Positions 59,966 to 64,000 of a DNA stretch of 64,000 bases are shown here, in pieces. Position 1 is the first letter of the stretch. Each line of letters starts with the position of its first letter. Under the pieces are notes generated by a model, which saw only the letters and a list, made by a program, of their open reading frames with translations, was not told the DNA's origin and did no database searches. The stretch comes from Archilochus colubris. Taxonomy: Eukaryota; Chordata; Aves; Apodiformes; Trochilidae. The stretch covers positions 105,477,054-105,541,053 of the forward strand of contig CM041083.1 in NCBI GenBank assembly GCA_023079485.1, given 5' to 3'. Made by a program: the position numbers and the translations under genes.

Positions 59966-62900
59966 AAGCAGACCATGATTCCAGGCACCTAAATGCAGTG
60001 TGTCTTGGGCAGCACAGTACAAAGAATGGAGTGCCCTGAGCTGCCACCTTTTGAATTCAAGTTGAATTAAAAATCTGCTTGCTCTTGCCCCAGTATTGAT
60101 GGACGCACGGACAGCAGTTTACTCTGAAAAATCACTGCCTGCCCCTCTGGACACTACCACCTCACAACAGTTGATATAGAGGTGAGAATTTTCAGCCTAT
60201 TACAGCTTTTATCAAAACTCTACAATGCACTACGTATTATTATAAAATCTGCATTAATTTTGATGCTTCAGATTCGTATTTGTCTTGAATGCGTTTTCCT
60301 ATACATATAAGACTAAAATTTATTTTCTAATTATCCTCACAAAACTAAACTGGTATTTACCTGTTTAAGCTGACTACACAAGCTCCATATAGGGCATGTA
60401 TTCCACCTCATATCTAATGCTAATACATCTCAGAAGAGCAAGAGAGAATGTGGCTCCTTCTCTTTTCAAAAATAAAAGAAAGGTAAATCGAAACCCTCAA
60501 AAGCTGGTAGAAACCAGCAGGCATGGAGAGCTATGTGATGACCACCTACCAAAAACAGCACTGAAGGGAGTAACTGGCTAAGTCACAATGCTAACAGTAC
60601 ATTCACAAAAATCTCACTTTAGAGAAATACCTTGTCTCTAAGACTGACTGTAACTGCATGGTAGGACACAAAGGGTAAATACTAAACCCAGTCAGTCATT
60701 GGCAAAATGCCCAGGGACCTTGGCAGTGTCAGAGCTTCACAGCTGTTGGTGTTTTGCCCCCAATCTCTGAAGCTGCAGCTTCTGTTGTTAAAATACAATT
60801 TTCTCACATTTCAGTGGTGCCTTCTGCAGTGTCCTCAGAGGGTATTTTTTGTTAAGCTAATTTGTACATCAATACACTAGACTTACATTCAGTCATGCAA
60901 GCTATGTAGTCTATCACCTGGTGCTTTGGATTAATTTCTGTGGGCATTTCCTGGGAAACTACCTCAGGGAAACAACAGTAAAAAAAATAATAGTGAGCTC
61001 TGCTGGACTTTCAAGGTCTTTTTATTTTTAAGCTATTTTTCACTCATTCTCCAGAAAAAGCAAATTTAGTAAACCACACTGTTTGTATAAAACTTACCCT
61101 TTACTTAAACATGCAATTTGCATTGAGAAAATTTCAAATGGAGTTACAAGAACTTTTGTTCACTGCAGCATAACAATCCACAACATATTAAATACCTCTG
61201 GATGAAACAGGAGGTTAAATCACGGCCACAGAAGAAAACAGGCATGGGAACTAACAAAACGTATTTTGTTGAATTTTAACTTCATAGTTTGTACTTCGAA
61301 ACACATAATGGCTGGAACTTTCTTCTGCTTTTCCCACAGTAATGTTTTGGTCTAAGCCTTGAACAGCTCCTTAAAAACAAGTCCTGTGACTGGGCTGGAG
61401 GGGGTGTCATCTCAGGTCCTAACCCAGTCAGTTCCAGAATTTATTCAAGTGTCTCTTGGATGACAGTCCTACCAGTAGAAATTTGTTCTGACAGTAATGC
61501 AAATTGCAGTGAGGTAAATTATTTACCTGGTGTACTGGCTCAGAACTGAAGAATACTATTGCTTATACATTGCGACACCTCTTTGCAGTGAGGAAGACTC
61601 CCATTCTACCTATAAACCCACCAACATATTCTGAGCTGATAGCACTCTGGGTTTGTGTTCAGCAGAGTTTTCAAAAAGTTGACTTCAGCTTTCAAACCAG
61701 ACCAAAACAGTATAAACAACTGAACCTGTAACCTGCATGCCATCTGAAACTCCTCTGGTAGTCTGTTACATTTGCTGGGCCAACCACCCAGCAGACTTCC
61801 CAGATTCCAGGCTGTTCACATGGAATGTGCTGTGATTTTCTTGATGGTTACTCTCACCCAAGTAAATGGGAGCTGAGATGCTCAGTTCTCTGACCTTCAC
61901 TGTCATGCTCAGCACCTCCCAGCAGCTAGAGATGCTGTCACTAATATTGCAATGGTCAGTCACTCTGCAGTACTTCAGGTTTCTCTAGCATGTCATTTTT
62001 GAATTTAAGCTGTTTTGATCAAAGGTTATTTGTTAAGAAACAGCAATGACTTCCTAAATTCTCCTAAATTCCTAAATACTCCGTAAAATAGAAAAACCTC
62101 TCTGTATAAGGGGAACTAACCGTGTAAAAACCAAGACTATGCAAAAAGACCTTTGGTGGACAGAGAACAGAAAACAGAGGAGAAAATTGTGTCAAAGACA
62201 AACACACATTTTTGGAAGCAATTTAGACAGAGCCTGGGATTGGACCTTGGCCATGGAAGAAAACAAGAATGGGAATTGAGGAAAAGCAGCACAGCTAGTC
62301 CTGAGTTTACGGAACAAAGAGGTTTGAGACAAAGACAAAGGAAAAAGATGGGTCCCTACAGAGAGAAAGAAGGTATTGTACAAATGATCACATTAACAAA
62401 ATTGTGGTTTGGGTACATGACAGAAGTATAATGGAAACAAGAAGGATTTGAAGTGGTTTAAGTCATCAAATAATTTCTTTTTCTGACTTTGGAGACATAA
62501 ATGTTAATAATTGTTGGCCTAAAAGAAGAATTTGCAGCAGGAACTTCATGAAAAACAGAAAACTGGTATCAAAAAAACCCCTAAACTCCAACAGCTTAAA
62601 GGCATGAAAGTTATAAGATGTTCCCATAGCAAATATTAAGAAGAGTTGCAGCAAATGATGTAGTGCATTAAAATACACAGGATTTATCATGAAACAGTAT
62701 GTTATTCAAGGAAGGGAAGGTTTTGTTTCTGTCACGTTTTTTAAATGGAGGACCATGGTCAACATACACACCTATGGAAATTCAATGGCACACAATATGT
62801 ACCTTCAGTATTAAATTCTGAGCTTAGCCAGGTTTCTGAAGGAAAAAAAAAAAGGCTTGTGTGATTAGATTGTGGGTATGTCTGGTGCACCTGTCTACCT

Positions 62901-63399
62901 GGTAAATTCTGAACTTGGTGACTGAAATCAGTATGTTTGGAAAGTGGTGAGGGCTTAAAAAGTAATTAATTTCCCTCCCACAATTTTCACAAAAGCCAGC
63001 AGCAGGCACAGAAATTGATGCCCTGTATGCCCCAGTTATGGGAAAAACTGCAGCAAGAGCCGCACTGGAAAATTCCTGCAGGACAGACACCACCAGCTGG
63101 ACTGTGGCCTGCTCCTGGCAGACAGCCTGGGTACATGTGCTATGGCAAGCTGCAGCTGATTCCTCAGGAAACTGAGATTTATTCCTGCAGCCTGGTCAGC
63201 CATTTGTCCCACTCACAAGCACCTGACGCAACCCAGCCAGCTGCTCTTAGCCTCTCAGAACATCACTTGGCTGCAAGTGCCCTCCAGACATGTCTGGAGT
63301 CCTTGTCACCACCTCCTGTCTTCTGGTTCTTGGTGCTGCAGTCTGTCGAGTTTGCTCCACCTCCCTCTGCTCTTTTTCTTAGCCACAGCCTGTGGGGCT

Positions 63400-63600
63400 A
63401 ACTCTGACTTTAGCCCCACTCCTGACCAGCCTCTCCTTTAAACTCAAGTTTCGTGTACTTCTTCCTCACTGATTTGTTGACCTTTCCTCAGGCCACAGCC
63501 ACATTTCTTTTGCTTGACCTTAGCTTCTCTGACTCCTGGAGACATGACACTTTGATCACAAAACTGGTTTTGACTCCACTGACTTCACCTGACACTAACA
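63400..63600 (+). repeat. Degenerate TGAC-rich, pyrimidine-rich repeat block
   Basis: TGAC occurs nine times in about 190 bp (63405-63594), in contexts such as TCTGACTTTAG, TTGACCTTTCC, TTGACCTTAGC, TCTGACTCCTG, TTTGACTCCAC and CTGACTTCACC. Less than one would be expected by chance. This suggests an old tandem or dispersed repeat built on a CTTGACYY / CTGACTYC unit. I cannot name the family. Confidence 0.5.
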
Positions 63601-64000
63601 CCAGATCTGGCAAATCCATGCCCGTGCCCTGTGTTTCATCTCCCAAGCACCCAGCTGTCCACAATCACTCACACATCGTGCTGCAGACTAACTACTTAAG
63701 GTTGGTCTCAACTCCCATTCTGAGAGCAGGCATATCCTAAGCCACTGGTTTCAAAAGACTTCTGGAGGATGTTAGTGTCTGTGCAATTCAGCTACAAATT
63801 CACAAGTTTGCCTGAAAAAAAGACTTCTGTAGCTCCAGCCTCTGTGAATCTACAACAGCTTTGAAGTAACCAACTTTCATGATTGTAACTTATCACTAAT
63901 AAGGGCGGAGATAAAGGCAAACAAACACAGTAGGAGGAACGTGAATTACAAGACCAAAGTCCCCTAGGTTTCCGACTAATTGGCTCTGGTAACTAAGTAA

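Larger units (their letters stand above)
57929..64000 (-). other. APP: APP intron 14 (part)
   Basis: The remaining 6 kb upstream of exon 15. I looked for exon 14 (the stalk segment ending in NENE) on the - strand and did not find it, so it lies beyond the window. The intron holds a weak MIR-like SINE trace (about 59870-59965) and a TGAC-rich, pyrimidine-rich block (about 63400-63600). Frames at 63015-63401 and 63453-63740 on the + strand are chance frames in that block. Confidence 0.85.

Noticed and set aside
63015..63740. Two consecutive frames (128 and 95 codons) at the window edge
   Set aside because: They lie in the TGAC-rich repeat block and a pyrimidine-rich flank. They look like low-complexity translation and do not match APP exon 14, which is on the other strand.
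57929..64000. Search for APP exon 14
   Set aside because: No - strand stretch encodes the expected stalk sequence ending NENE before exon 15. It must lie beyond the window.

Overview
The window is vertebrate nuclear DNA, almost certainly from a bird. It holds the 3' end of GABPA on the + strand and the 3' end of APP on the - strand, arranged tail to tail. Between and inside them lie many CR1 LINE fragments that end in the avian ATTCTATGATTCTATG-type 3' repeat, plus avian-type retroviral LTRs. There are no bacterial-style genes, CRISPR arrays or operons. The species cannot be named from the sequence alone.

Layout. 1-466: end of an intron and the penultimate coding exon of GABPA (first half of the ETS domain). 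467-3818: last intron. 3819-4047: terminal coding exon, followed by a 3' UTR of about 2.5 kb with the best poly(A) site near 6522-6531. 6560-42335: about 36 kb of intergenic DNA with no convincing gene. It contains CR1 copies on both strands, a CR1 endonuclease-region fragment (28957-29660), and a nested cluster at 31735-35768: an LTR with a serine-tRNA primer binding site, split by a 2.1-kb CR1, then abutting a second LTR in the opposite direction. A pure (TTTTA)n array of about 91 bp lies at 38886-38976. 42336-64000: the last four exons of APP (human exon numbers 18, 17, 16 and 15, with coding parts of 102, 147, 101 and 54 nt) and their introns. Together these encode the end of the extracellular stalk, the whole amyloid-beta segment, the transmembrane helix and the cytoplasmic tail with YENPTY.

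The most unusual signals are four. (1) A long, near-perfect RNA hairpin in the APP 3' UTR (42718-42782) whose apical loop is seven G residues; as I recall it, the human APP 3' UTR has a G-quadruplex tract at this place. (2) The LTR / CR1 / opposed-LTR nest with its primer binding site. (3) A 332-bp insertion in APP intron 15, starting exactly with CR1 sequence and bounded by a perfect 16-bp direct repeat, which CR1 normally does not make. (4) A TGAC-rich degenerate repeat at the right edge. Most reading frames of 60-130 codons in the window are chance frames in AT-rich or repeat DNA.
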